From: Siminovitchia thermophila
GTDB lineage: Bacteria; Bacillota; Bacilli; Bacillales; Bacillaceae_C
Reading direction: 5' to 3'
Assembly: GCF_016909185.1 (NCBI RefSeq)
Contig: NZ_JAFBFH010000009.1
Span: 80,839 to 144,838, forward strand
Length of the DNA stretch: 64,000 nt
Shown: piece after piece, positions 55,451 to 64,000 of the stretch
Layout: each line of letters starts with the position of its first letter
Numbering within the stretch: position 1 is the stretch's first letter
Position numbers and translations under genes: made by a program
The notes under the pieces: generated by a model
What the model saw: the letters and a program-made list of their open reading frames with translations, nothing else
What the model was told of the DNA's origin: nothing
Databases searched by the model: none

Positions 55451-58400
55451 TTATTTTAACTTGACACATGGCTCTCCAAGCAAAGCCTTCAATTCTTTTA
55501 AACAGTTTTCGCTTGGGTTTACCAAATTATTTTTACCCAGCTTAATCGTCTGGCGTTTTTTTTCATAATACAATATGATCCCTGTTTTGCCGGGGTGGTT
55601 TTTCAATATTTTCTTTAATTGATTTAATGTCTCCTTTTCATGCAGCGGTTCAATGACTTTAAGATACAACATTTTATGATCCATAATGTCAAGTTCCTCT
55701 GCTGATGTCACTTTATTGATCATAAATTGCGGTTGATTGTTTCTTTCTTCGACATGCCCGTCCACCAGGACAACTTCCCCTTGTTGAATAAGCTTCATAT
55801 GACGTTTGTACACTTCCGGGAAAATCACTGCCTCCATTTCACCTGAAGAATCACTCAATGTCGCAAATGCCATCATGTCGCCTTTCTTTGTCCGGATCGT
55901 CTTGACTTTTGCCAAATATACTCCAGCGGCAACATTGCGCCGCCCCGGGGAAAGCTTGATTAAATCGACAGCCCCATTGGACATAAATGCCGCTTTAAAG
56001 GTACTAGCGGGGTGGTCTGATAGAAAAATGCCCGTAGCCTTTTTTTCAAAAAACAGCTTGTCTGACAAGCCCATCGGTTCAACTTCCACATACTTTGGCT
56101 TGAATTGAAACATGGCTTCATCCACAAATAAATCTTCTGTTTGGGCGTTTCGTGACGGTCTCATCAGTTCGGCATGCTCAATCGCCACATCAAGTGTGGC
56201 CAGCAATACAGCGCGATCATGGCCAAATTCATCGAAGCAGCCGGAATAGACAAGAGATTCAAGTATTTTCCGGTTGATCATCCGCGGCGACACCCGGAGG
56301 CAAAAATCAAACAAATCTTCAAATGGCCGACTTTTCCGCGCCTGGACAATTTCCTTCAGCGCGGCCGCTCCCAGTCCCCTGATCGCCCCAAGGCTAAACC
56401 GGATGCCCTCGTCTTCCGGTTTAAACGGATAATGGCTTTTATTGATTGAAGGCGGCAAAATAGCAATTCCTTTTTGTTTTGCTTCGGCTGCGTACAAAGC
56501 GATTTTATCTTCATTTCCAATGACGGATGTTAAAAGAGCAGCCATAAAATGTTTCGGATAATGAGCTTTCAACCAAGATAATTGCCAGGCGATATAGCTG
56601 TATGCGACCGCGTGGCTGCGGTTGAATCCATAATTGGCAAAACGAACGATCAAATCATACGTTTCGTTTGCCGTTTTTTCATCATAGCCGTTTTTTCGGG
56701 CTCCCGCTACAAAACGATCCCGCTGCTGATCAAGGACATCTTTCTTTTTCTTGCTGACGGCCCGCCTTAAAAGATCAGCCTCGCCAAGAGAAAATCCGGA
56801 CATCTTGGAAGCGATTTGCATGATCTGTTCCTGGTAGACAATGACACCATATGTGAAATCCAAAATCGGCTCCAAATCCGGATGAGGGTACCGGACCGTT
56901 TCCCTCCCGTGCTTACGGGCAATATAGACAGGTATATTTTCCATCGGACCCGGCCTGAACAGCGCATTGACAGCCACGATATCTTCAAATTCAGTCGGCT
57001 TTAAATCACGGAGCACTTTTCGCATGCCCCCCGACTCAAGCTGAAAAATGCCTGTTGTATCCCCTCTTTGCAGCAGTTCAAATGTTTTTTCATCCGAAAG
57101 CGGTATATCCTCGATTCTCAATTTGACGCCCGTCTCGATTTGAATACTCTTCACAATTTGTTCAAGGAGGGTTAAGTTTCTAAGACCGAGAAAATCCATT
57201 TTTAATAGACCGATTTCTTCCAGATCTTCCATCGGAAATTGGGTGATGGGCGTACCGTCAGGCCCTTCTTTAACCGGGATAATATCAACAAGCGGTTGGT
57301 CGCTTATGATCATTCCGGCAGCATGGGTCGAAGCGTGCCGCGGCAAGCCTTCAATTTTCAAAGCCGTCTCAAACAGGCGGCGATTCCGGTCAGACTCGTT
57401 GACGAATTGGCGCAACTGTTCCGATTCTTCATAGGCCCGTCTTAAAGTTAATCCAAGCCGCCCGGGGATAATACGTGAAAGTTTGTCCAATTCTTTTGAA
57501 TCAAACCCGAAGGCGCGGGCTGTATCGCGAATTGCGGCTTTTGCGGCAAACGTTCCAAACGTAATAATATGGGCGACATGCTCTTTTCCATATTTTTCGA
57601 CAACGTATTGAATGACTTGATCCCGCCTAATATCAGGAAAATCAATATCAATGTCCGGAAGTGAAATTCGTTCCGGATTGAGAAACCGTTCAAACAGCAG
57701 ACCATATTTTAGCGGATCCACTTCGGTAATGCCAAGTGAATAGGCAACGAGAGATCCGGCTGCCGACCCCCGTCCCGGTCCAGTCAAAATACCGTTCTCA
57801 CGAGCATACTTCATAAAATCCCATACGATTAGAAAATAATCATCAAACCCCATCTCATGAATAACATGAAGCTCATATTCCAGTCTTGAGATGTATTCTT
57901 CTTGGTCAACGCGCCGCTCCTTCAATCCCTGAAAAGTCAGCATGCGGAGCATCTCCCTGGACGTTTCACCAGCCGGAACTGGATATCTCGGAAGTAAATG
58001 TTGATTTGTTTCAATCATGACATTGCATTTTTCAGAGATATCCGCGGCGTTTTGAAGCGCCTCCGGGAAATCTGAAAATAATTGCTCCAGCTCCTGCCGG
58101 CTTTTCAAATCATAAAGCCCTTCTGTCTGGTCAAGCTCCTCTACTGCCATTTGATTTCCATCCCGAATCGCAAGTAAACAATGATAAGCAAACGCATCTT
58201 GCTTGTCCAAGTATCGTACATTATTGGCTGCAACCATAGGGATGCCAAGGGACCGGGCCAATGTTGCAAGGGAAGTCGTCCTGTCGCGATCTTGTTGCCT
58301 GCCGTAATTTTGTAATCCGATATAAAATCGTTTGCCAAATATATGTAAAAACCGGTTCAGGTCTCCATTTTGGTTATCTGCTTCCTGACCGATAAAAACA

Positions 58401-58759
58401 GCAAATAATCCCTCACTGTATTGTGCAAGCTTTTCCCAAGGAATTATTTCGCTGTGTTGTATTTGAATGAAACTGGAAACCTTCAATAAGTTGGCATATC
58501 CGGCATTATTTTCGGCAAGCAGGATCGCTTGCGCCCTTTCTTCCCCATTTCCGGCATGGACGGTCATCCCAATGATCGGTTTGATTTCCGCTTTTATACA
58601 AGCTTTGTAAAAAGGAAGCACGCCATACAAAACGTGATGATCCGTCAAAGCAAGGGCTGGATATTGCAGCTGTTTCGCCCTTTTAATAAGGGCTGGTATG
58701 GAGATTGTACTGGAAAGCAAACTGTATGCTGTGGATATATTCAATTGGGGAAAGTTCAA
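55451..58759 (-). CDS. dnaE: DNA polymerase III alpha subunit, DnaE type
   Basis: 1102 residues from the TTG at 58759 behind AGAGGTG; a frame extension to 58786 contains that site. N-terminal PHP domain (LTDHHVLYGVLPFYKACI), polymerase core with catalytic aspartates in PDIDIDFPDIRRDQ, finger helices (ANYGFNRSHAVAYS), helix-hairpin-helix and an OB fold near the C-terminus (about 960-1040). In Bacillus DnaE extends RNA primers and hands over to PolC. Confidence 0.97.
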   Translation of the reverse strand: MNFPQLNISTAYSLLSSTISIPALIKRAKQLQYPALALTDHHVLYGVLPFYKACIKAEIKPIIGMTVHAGNGEERAQAILLAENNAGYANLLKVSSFIQIQHSEIIPWEKLAQYSEGLFAVFIGQEADNQNGDLNRFLHIFGKRFYIGLQNYGRQQDRDRTTSLATLARSLGIPMVAANNVRYLDKQDAFAYHCLLAIRDGNQMAVEELDQTEGLYDLKSRQELEQLFSDFPEALQNAADISEKCNVMIETNQHLLPRYPVPAGETSREMLRMLTFQGLKERRVDQEEYISRLEYELHVIHEMGFDDYFLIVWDFMKYARENGILTGPGRGSAAGSLVAYSLGITEVDPLKYGLLFERFLNPERISLPDIDIDFPDIRRDQVIQYVVEKYGKEHVAHIITFGTFAAKAAIRDTARAFGFDSKELDKLSRIIPGRLGLTLRRAYEESEQLRQFVNESDRNRRLFETALKIEGLPRHASTHAAGMIISDQPLVDIIPVKEGPDGTPITQFPMEDLEEIGLLKMDFLGLRNLTLLEQIVKSIQIETGVKLRIEDIPLSDEKTFELLQRGDTTGIFQLESGGMRKVLRDLKPTEFEDIVAVNALFRPGPMENIPVYIARKHGRETVRYPHPDLEPILDFTYGVIVYQEQIMQIASKMSGFSLGEADLLRRAVSKKKKDVLDQQRDRFVAGARKNGYDEKTANETYDLIVRFANYGFNRSHAVAYSYIAWQLSWLKAHYPKHFMAALLTSVIGNEDKIALYAAEAKQKGIAILPPSINKSHYPFKPEDEGIRFSLGAIRGLGAAALKEIVQARKSRPFEDLFDFCLRVSPRMINRKILESLVYSGCFDEFGHDRAVLLATLDVAIEHAELMRPSRNAQTEDLFVDEAMFQFKPKYVEVEPMGLSDKLFFEKKATGIFLSDHPASTFKAAFMSNGAVDLIKLSPGRRNVAAGVYLAKVKTIRTKKGDMMAFATLSDSSGEMEAVIFPEVYKRHMKLIQQGEVVLVDGHVEERNNQPQFMINKVTSAEELDIMDHKMLYLKVIEPLHEKETLNQLKKILKNHPGKTGIILYYEKKRQTIKLGKNNLVNPSENCLKELKALLGEPCVKLK

Positions 58760-58825
58760 CGGATTCACCTCTTTCCTTCTTTGCATATTTTTAAAAAAAG
58801 AATATCAACCCTATTATATACTTTC

Positions 58826-58855
58826 TTCATATAATGATGTTTTGTCCCATATATG
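58826..58855 (+). promoter_or_regulatory. Possible sigma-E promoter of ytrH-ytrI
   Basis: -35-like TTCATA (58826-58831), then 16 nt, then CATATATG (58848-58855), similar to the sigma-E pattern ATA-N16-CATACANT. The B. subtilis ytrHI genes are sigma-E dependent. Confidence 0.45.
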
Positions 58856-58894
58856 TAATAGTGGAAGCTTTATAAAACTTTGGGGATGATAACC

Positions 58895-59227
58895 GTGCAT
58901 GAATCATTTTTCCCGACTTTTTTTTACTGTTATTTTGTCGCGCTAGGCGTGTTGTTGGGTGGTTCATTAATTGGGGGATTGGCGGCTTTTATTACTGGAG
59001 AACCCCTTTTGACTGAAATTGCCAACACTGCCGTAAAGGTCCGTATTTGGGCAATTATCGCCGCGATCGGCGGCACATTCGATACTGTATACAGTTTTGA
59101 AAAAGGCTTTTTGGAAGGCGGCACAAGAGATTTATTTAAACAATTTCTTTGGATCCTGTCGGCAATGGGCGGAGCCAAAACCGCTTCACTCATCATTTCT
59201 TGGCTCACTCAGGAGCATCTTTCATGA
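58895..59227 (+). CDS. ytrH: Sporulation membrane protein YtrH
   Basis: 110 residues from a GTG at 58895, 9 nt after GGGG; an ATG at 58880 has no site. Hydrophobic, with three membrane segments (about 10-35, 55-75 and 88-105). Matches the YtrH family: ALGVLLGGSLIGGLAAFITG and IWAIIAAIGGTFDTVYSFEK. In B. subtilis YtrH and YtrI are made in the mother cell and help sporulation. The stop overlaps the ytrI start (ATGA). Confidence 0.93.
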   Translation: MHESFFPTFFYCYFVALGVLLGGSLIGGLAAFITGEPLLTEIANTAVKVRIWAIIAAIGGTFDTVYSFEKGFLEGGTRDLFKQFLWILSAMGGAKTASLIISWLTQEHLS

Positions 59228-59730
59228 GGATACCGCCTTATTACAAGCAGCCGTCTTGGCAACGGTTTTTAGCCGGGGCTGCAGTAGGCGGCTGCATTAG
59301 CTGGCTTATATTTTTGTTCATGTTTGGGGCGTTGCAAGAAAGAAACAGCGCCCTCATAGAAAAACAAGCCGTTCAAATTAAGGAACTAAGAGGCTATATT
59401 CAAATTTTCCAAGAGGACTATCAAGAATTAAATAAGAAAAACGAAGAAATGCTGACCATTCAAAAAATCGACGTTAAAATTATCGGTTTTGAGCGATACC
59501 GCATCACAGACCGACAAAGCATATTTGAAGCAGAAGAAGCGGTCAAAGAAGATTTAAAGTCGCTTATCGCGAAAAATTTGACGGATGTATATAAAAATAA
59601 GGAGATTATTAAAAAGACAGTTGAAAATAAGTCTTTCAAAATCAATGGGAAAACATACGAGCTTGAAGTGAAAGAATTATACTTTTATACAACCGTTGCG
59701 CTTATTGCAGAAATAAAGCTGGCCGGCTAA
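59224..59730 (+). CDS. ytrI: Sporulation membrane protein YtrI
   Basis: 168 residues from the ATG at 59224 (AGGAG, 8 nt), overlapping ytrH by 4 nt. One membrane helix (about 17-38) is followed by a coiled coil (ERNSALIEKQAVQIKELRGY) and a soluble C-terminal domain. Matches the YtrI family. Sporulation role with YtrH; molecular function unknown. Convergent with nrnA. Confidence 0.9.
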   Translation: MRIPPYYKQPSWQRFLAGAAVGGCISWLIFLFMFGALQERNSALIEKQAVQIKELRGYIQIFQEDYQELNKKNEEMLTIQKIDVKIIGFERYRITDRQSIFEAEEAVKEDLKSLIAKNLTDVYKNKEIIKKTVENKSFKINGKTYELEVKELYFYTTVALIAEIKLAG

Positions 59731-59739
59731 TCCGTCGGC

Positions 59740-60678
59740 TCAGCTTTGTCTGCAAACTGCTTTCACATCTTTGATAACTTGCTTTGTTTCTTCCCATGTG
59801 TAAACGGATGCTCCTGCCGCCAAAGGATGCCCGCCGCCATCATATTTCATGGCAATCGTATTGATGACAGGCCCCTTGGAACGCAGCCGCAGCCGTATTT
59901 GATCCTCTTCTTCTATAAAAAATGCCCATGCCTTGATTCCTTTTACGATACCGAGCGTACTGACCAACAAGGAAGCTTCGGTGGGCTGTACGTTATATTT
60001 CTTCAATGTTTCTTTATCAATGGATACAAACGCCGCCCCGTCGTGATCCATCTCAAAGTGCTCCAATACATACCCTTGCAGTTTGATCATATTGGCCGAC
60101 AACTCGTACATCTGATCATATAAAAGGGAGCGGTCGAAAGAATATTGGATGAGCTCCTTGGCATATTGAAACGTTTTTGCCGTCGTGCTCGGATATAAAA
60201 ACCGGCCTGTATCTCCAACAATTCCGGCATAAATAAGCCTTGCCGCTTCGTCGGTCATCTTTAAACCCTGCTCTTGAAATGTATCATACAACTCATAAAT
60301 CATTTCACTTGCGGAAGAGGCTTCCGTATCAATCCATAAAAGATCCCCGTACGGATCTTCATTCGGATGATGATCTATTTTTATCAGCATTTCGCCGTCT
60401 TTATACCTGGCATCACATACCCGTTCCTGATTGGCTGTATCACAAACGATGACAAGCGCCCCTTCATATACATCATCGTCAATAACATCCGGCTTACGCA
60501 AATAATCGAGTGACGGATCATGCCGACCCACAGCGTAAACTTCTTTTTCAGGGAAAGATGCCGCCAGGATTTCCGCCAATCCGCCTTGAGAGCCGTAAGC
60601 GTCGGGATCCGGCCGAACGTGCCGGTGGATAATAATCTTTTGATACCGTTTAATCGCTTCGAATATTTGCTCTTTCAT
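59740..60678 (-). CDS. nrnA: NrnA, nano-RNase/pAp phosphatase (DHH family)
   Basis: 312 residues. DHH motifs: RPDPDAYGS (about 22), VCDTANQER, DHHPNEDPYGD (about 100-110). The C-terminal DHHA1 domain ends with YDGGGHPLAAGA (about 284-295). Degrades 2- to 5-nt RNA and dephosphorylates 3'-phosphoadenosine 5'-phosphate. Start ATG behind AAGGAG. Neighbours ytrI and ytpI match B. subtilis. Confidence 0.96.
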   Translation of the reverse strand: MKEQIFEAIKRYQKIIIHRHVRPDPDAYGSQGGLAEILAASFPEKEVYAVGRHDPSLDYLRKPDVIDDDVYEGALVIVCDTANQERVCDARYKDGEMLIKIDHHPNEDPYGDLLWIDTEASSASEMIYELYDTFQEQGLKMTDEAARLIYAGIVGDTGRFLYPSTTAKTFQYAKELIQYSFDRSLLYDQMYELSANMIKLQGYVLEHFEMDHDGAAFVSIDKETLKKYNVQPTEASLLVSTLGIVKGIKAWAFFIEEEDQIRLRLRSKGPVINTIAMKYDGGGHPLAAGASVYTWEETKQVIKDVKAVCRQS

Positions 60679-60812
60679 ATGTAACTCCTTTCGCTCTTGC
60701 GGAGCCTGTTCACATTTTTATTAAAACTTCATTGATGCACCCAGTGGCATTTCCTTAAAAATGACGTTACAATGGTGTGGATATGAACGCTGATTTTTTG
60801 GAGGTTACAAAA

Positions 60813-61124
60813 TTGCCATTTCTTGTTTTTTTTATCGTACTTTCGTTCTCATTTTATCTTTATTATAAAATAAAGTATGTAAGGAGCCGCCGCCCCATGG
60901 AAAGAAAATTGTTGAGTGGTAAATCAAGCATGGCACTTGGCTTGTTTGTTGCCTTGTTTGGAATCAATCAACTTTTCCTTTTCAATACAACCGTAACATA
61001 TATCGTAGCCACCGTCTTTATTATCATTGGCGGTTTAAGTACTTGGGCAGGATTTAGAAGCTATCGGCATCACGTTCCTTATGCCCAAGAAGAAGCCCGG
61101 CAGTTGGAACAGGAAAAAAGCTGA
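60813..61124 (+). CDS. ytpI: YtpI family membrane protein
   Basis: 103 residues from a TTG at 60813, 8 nt after GGAGG. Three membrane helices (about 4-22, 43-65 and 68-88) and a charged tail (QEEARQLEQEKS). Matches the YtpI family of unknown function in Bacillus, next to nrnA and ytoI. Followed by a terminator. Confidence 0.88.
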   Translation: MPFLVFFIVLSFSFYLYYKIKYVRSRRPMERKLLSGKSSMALGLFVALFGINQLFLFNTTVTYIVATVFIIIGGLSTWAGFRSYRHHVPYAQEEARQLEQEKS

Positions 61125-61128
61125 TGAT

Positions 61129-61157
61129 AAAGCCGCTTGGAAGGCGGCTTTTTTTTC
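61129..61157 (+). terminator. Terminator of ytpI
   Basis: AAAGCCGCTT / AAGGCGGCTTT stem with a T8 run. Confidence 0.9.
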
Positions 61158-61285
61158 GTTCAAACAGGTTCAACGGCCAGGACTTCCCAGTGCAAGCGAC
61201 GTATAGCCAGCCGTCTTGCGCTTATCTCAATAAAAAAGGAAATAACGCCAGTTCCCCGTCGCATTTTAACTACTTAAACAAACTT

Positions 61286-62596
61286 TTATTTATCAATGAG
61301 ACGGCACATCATCAATGCTTTTCCAACAATCTCGCCATTATTATATACCTCAACATCCACTTTTCCGTATTTGCGTCCGGATTCCAATATTTTGGGAATG
61401 ATTTCGATCATGCTATCCATTTGCACTGGCTTCAGGAAATAAATAGTCATACTCTCTACAGCGAGCTCTCCCTTTTTCTTCAGCCGGAAAAAACGGTTGG
61501 CCGATTCTGCCACGATGGAAGTAAATACGCCGTTTGAGATTGTCCCAAGCTGGCTCGTCATTTGCGGCGTCACTTCAAATTGAAATGTCGTCTCCCCGCC
61601 TTGCTTGCCGCTGGACAACTGCTTCGATACTGTATCATCCAGCGTCTCGCCAACTTGCGGCTGTCTTTGAATCATTTGAAGCGCCTTCAAGACGTCTTGG
61701 CGGCTAATAATCCCCACCAATTTTTGTTGGTTATCGACAACGGGCAGAACTTCGATTGCTTCCCAAATCATCATATGGGCAACCGAAGCGACACTCGTTT
61801 TTTGCGAGGCGGTGATGGGATTCTTCGTCATTACCTTTTCGATCCCCAAATTGGGATCCTGGCCTATCACATCTTTTCCTGTAACCATGCCTTGCACTCT
61901 TCCATTTGCGTCAACGACAGGAAACCGGCTATGATCTGTTTTCTCTTTCAGAGCGTACCAATCCGCCACTTTTTCTGTAGTTGACATGCTTATCGTTTTT
62001 TCAAGCGGAATAAAAATATCTTCCACAAGAACGATTTCCTTTTTGATCAGTTGATCATAAATGGCCCTGTTAATCATTGTGGCCACCGTAAACGTATCGT
62101 AGCTTGTTGATATAATGGGGAGTTCCAATTGGTTGGCAAGCTGTTTTACGTGATCCTCCGTATCAAAACCGCCCGTAATCAAAACCGCCGCTCCCGCCTT
62201 CAAAGCGTACTCATGCGCCTTTGTTCGATTTCCGACAATCAGCAAGTTGCCAGGGCCCGTATATCTCATCATCGCATCAAGTTTCATTGCCCCGATGACA
62301 AATTTATTAAGTGTTTTATGAAGGCCCGCCTTTCCACCTAGCACTTGTCCATCTATAATATTGACGACTTCCGCAAAGGTGAGCTTTTCTATATTCTCTT
62401 TTTTCTTGCGCTCGATCCGAATCGTGCCGACCCGTTCGATTGTACTGACATATCCCCTGTTTTCTGCATCTTTGATCGCTCTATACGCAGTCCCTTCACT
62501 AACGTTTAACACTTTTGCAATTTGACGGACGGAGATTTTTTCGCCAACGGGAAGGCCATCGATATGACGGATAATTTGTTCATGCTTCGTCGACAA
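61286..62596 (-). CDS. ytoI: YtoI: helix-turn-helix, DRTGG, CBS pair and hot-dog domain regulator
   Basis: About 436 residues from the TTG at 62596 (AAGGG, 6 nt); a GTG three codons earlier is possible. N-terminal helix-turn-helix (about 1-60), DRTGG domain (GKAGLHKTLNKFVIGAMKLD, about 90-180), tandem CBS domains (about 195-310), C-terminal hot-dog domain resembling thioesterases (FLKPVQMDSMIEIIPKILES). CBS pairs usually bind adenine nucleotides. It may sense a nucleotide and bind DNA, but targets are unknown. Confidence 0.93.
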   Translation of the reverse strand: MSTKHEQIIRHIDGLPVGEKISVRQIAKVLNVSEGTAYRAIKDAENRGYVSTIERVGTIRIERKKKENIEKLTFAEVVNIIDGQVLGGKAGLHKTLNKFVIGAMKLDAMMRYTGPGNLLIVGNRTKAHEYALKAGAAVLITGGFDTEDHVKQLANQLELPIISTSYDTFTVATMINRAIYDQLIKKEIVLVEDIFIPLEKTISMSTTEKVADWYALKEKTDHSRFPVVDANGRVQGMVTGKDVIGQDPNLGIEKVMTKNPITASQKTSVASVAHMMIWEAIEVLPVVDNQQKLVGIISRQDVLKALQMIQRQPQVGETLDDTVSKQLSSGKQGGETTFQFEVTPQMTSQLGTISNGVFTSIVAESANRFFRLKKKGELAVESMTIYFLKPVQMDSMIEIIPKILESGRKYGKVDVEVYNNGEIVGKALMMCRLIDK

Positions 62597-62670
62597 GCTT
62601 TTCACCCTTTTCCTGAAACGTACAGTTATTTATTATTCCATTATATCGGGAAAAGCCCGCTACATCAAAC

Positions 62671-62925
62671 TTATGTTGTCCCTTTTGGCCGTATTCGTCT
62701 GCCCTCGGTATCTTTATGCATCGTTTTCACCTGATGTTTCTTCAGGGATTTTTTATTAAAAAATAGCAGCGCTGCTAAATTCCCGGCAAAAACGAGAAGA
62801 GCAAAAGCAATCCACGAAAGTGAAAAAATACCTTCTAGTCCCTGGGCATGTACATTCAGTCTTGGCAAAGCAATATAAATAAGGGCACAGCAAAGCAACA
62901 AGCACAGCAAGTATCGGTTTTTCAT
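62671..62925 (-). CDS. Small membrane protein of unknown function
   Basis: 84 residues from the ATG at 62925 behind GGAGGGGG, a strong start. Two hydrophobic helices (about 5-24 and 35-58) with a basic C-terminus (KKSLKKHQVKTMHKDTEGRR). A signal anchor rather than a cleaved signal peptide. No family I recognise. It lies between ytkL and ytoI; it may be in an operon with either. Confidence 0.7.
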   Translation of the reverse strand: MKNRYLLCLLLCCALIYIALPRLNVHAQGLEGIFSLSWIAFALLVFAGNLAALLFFNKKSLKKHQVKTMHKDTEGRRIRPKGTT

Positions 62926-62977
62926 GTAAAATCCCCCTCCATACAATATTTCTACTAATGTATGCAAGGGGATATGC

Positions 62978-63664
62978 TTATAGTTCGATAGAATCGCCCG
63001 GATTCATTACTTTCCCGTTTAGTCCTTCCTTCAGCATCCCGATAAATTGTTCAGGATCTTGCTTAATGGGCGGAAACGTATTGTAGTGGATCGGTACAAC
63101 CGTTTTTGCCTGCAAGAATTCTGCTGCCAGTGCCGCATCCTCCGGCCCCATTGTAAAATTGTCGCCGATCGGCAAGAAAGCCAGGTCGATGGGATGACGT
63201 TCACCGATTAACTTCATATCTGAAAACAGCGCTGTATCGCCTGCATGATAAATTGTTTTGCCTTCAGCCATGAAGAGCACACCTGCGGGCATTCCCAAAT
63301 AAATGATTTGTTGATCTTCCGTAAAAATAGCTGAGCCGTGAAAAGCCTGGGTAAATTTAATTTTTCCAAAATCAAATTCGCGGGATCCGCCGATATGCAT
63401 AGGATGCGTTTGCACCCCTTGCCATCCGATATATGTAGCAAGTTCATTTGGTGCCACAACGAGGGAATTGCACCGCTTGGCCATCTCGATCGTATCCCCG
63501 ACGTGATCAGCATGCCCATGGGTTAAAATAATCACATCGGGATTTTCATTTTCTGCCTTTAAATCAGTAAGTTCATTGCCTGTAATAAATGGGTCGATCA
63601 ATATTGTTTTGCCGTTCGTTTCCATTTTGACAACCGAATGTCCATGATAAGATACTTTCATCAT
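62978..63664 (-). CDS. ytkL: Metal-dependent hydrolase YtkL (UPF0173)
   Basis: 228 residues, a single metallo-beta-lactamase fold. Metal motif [10 protein letters not shown] (HxHxDH, about 49-58), and later His/Asp ligands in [10 protein letters not shown] and [10 protein letters not shown]. The ATG follows GGAGG. Family UPF0173 has no assigned substrate; likely a cytosolic hydrolase. The gene is divergent from the truncated peptidase gene. Confidence 0.93.
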   Translation of the reverse strand: MMKVSYHGHSVVKMETNGKTILIDPFITGNELTDLKAENENPDVIILTHGHADHVGDTIEMAKRCNSLVVAPNELATYIGWQGVQTHPMHIGGSREFDFGKIKFTQAFHGSAIFTEDQQIIYLGMPAGVLFMAEGKTIYHAGDTALFSDMKLIGERHPIDLAFLPIGDNFTMGPEDAALAAEFLQAKTVVPIHYNTFPPIKQDPEQFIGMLKEGLNGKVMNPGDSIEL

Positions 63665-63814
63665 GCAGCAACCTCCTTGTTTTTAAAAAAATCCTCAACA
63701 TAAAATCATTCTAGACCATTCATTGTCTTCCTGCCAAATAATCCATTTCCCTTTTATGCAACCGCTTAAAATGGTAATCTTTAGGTAACCGGATGAAAAG
63801 GGAGTGGTTTGTCC

Positions 63815-63937
63815 ATGAGTGGAAAACTTACAAAATTGATGGAATGGTTGCGCCAGGAACGAATTGATGCTGCTTTTATCACTTCGCCGGACAATGTTTT
63901 TTATATTGGTTCTATGTCAAATGTTGGGGTGAAGTGA
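63815..63937 (+). pseudogene. 5' end of a Xaa-Pro aminopeptidase gene, interrupted
   Basis: From the ATG at 63815 (RBS GGGAGTGG) the frame reads WLRQERIDAAFITSPDNVFY, the N-terminal (creatinase-like) start of M24 Xaa-Pro peptidases. It loses similarity after about 31 codons, where the sequence GGTTCTATGTC begins, and stops after 40 codons. The catalytic domain is missing here. Probably disrupted by the insertion-like sequence at 63908 onward. Confidence 0.7.
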
Positions 63938-64000
63938 GATGGAATCTCACCTACCCAACATGACTTCCAATTTTTTTATACTTATGTAAAAGAAGTATTC
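63908..64000. mobile_element. Possible end of an insertion sequence disrupting the peptidase gene
   Basis: Starting at GGTTCTATGTCAAATG, the sequence includes nested inverted repeats TGTTGGG...CCCAACA (63922-63961) and GTGAGAT/ATCTCAC. It then runs off the window. Breakage of a conserved gene plus terminal-type inverted repeats suggests an IS end. An IS1182-like family is a guess. The transposase lies outside the window. Confidence 0.45.

Overview
The window is a chromosomal segment of a low-to-mid GC, endospore-forming member of the Bacillaceae. This rests on conserved gene order and on sporulation genes (sspI, ytxC, ytaF, ytrH, ytrI). The order pheT-pheS, ysgA, sspI, ysdC, ysdB, rplT-rpmI-infC, thrS, ytxC, dnaI-dnaB-nrdR, gapB, coaE-ytaF-mutM-polA, mdh-icd-citZ, ytwI/ytvI, fxsA, pyk-pfkA, accA-accD, ytsJ, dnaE, ytrH-ytrI, nrnA, ytpI, ytoI, ytkL closely follows the Bacillus subtilis ytx/yts region. 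The species cannot be named from the sequence alone. TTG and GTG starts behind strong Shine-Dalgarno sites are frequent, and many starts were set on that basis.

Layout: 1-7.7 kb is core (Phe-tRNA synthetase with a T-box leader, an rRNA/tRNA methyltransferase, a spore protein, an M42 peptidase, a dUTPase, and YsdB behind a near-ideal sigma-W promoter). 7.7-9.9 kb is a patch of debris: an aminotransferase remnant, an IS21 transposase remnant, an orphan membrane protein, and the 5' part of a group II intron abutting the rplT terminator. 9.9-11.4 kb is the infC-rpmI-rplT operon with its leader.

11.4-24.3 kb is an accessory island between infC and thrS. It carries a complete ComX-type quorum-sensing cassette (comQ, a 53-codon comX absent from the long-ORF set, comP, comA). 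A four-gene ABC-2 transporter operon lies to its left. A second ABC ATPase with a decayed permease lies to its right. I find four ComA-type tripartite sites inside the island, all with spacing TTGCGG-N4-CCGCAA-N6-TTRCGG. One precedes comQ, one precedes the ABC operon, one lies upstream of the right-hand ATPase, and one drives a transcript with no recognised gene. In three of them a -10-like element follows at exactly 22 nt. The simplest reading is a self-contained pheromone circuit that switches on its own synthesis gene and two transporter units. This is the most interesting part of the window.

24.3-64 kb is core again: thrS with a T-box, the primosome loader genes, nrdR, signal peptidase I, gluconeogenic gapB with two CcpN-like operators, DNA repair and replication genes, hflK-hflC, the TCA operon citZ-icd-mdh with intercistronic hairpins, the lower glycolytic genes pfkA-pyk, acetyl-CoA carboxylase accA-accD, malic enzyme, and the replicative polymerase dnaE. 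Gene-poor spacers at about 31.7, 35.6 and 41.6 kb contain degenerate tandem repeats. At the right edge a Xaa-Pro peptidase gene is cut after about 31 codons by what looks like the end of an insertion sequence.
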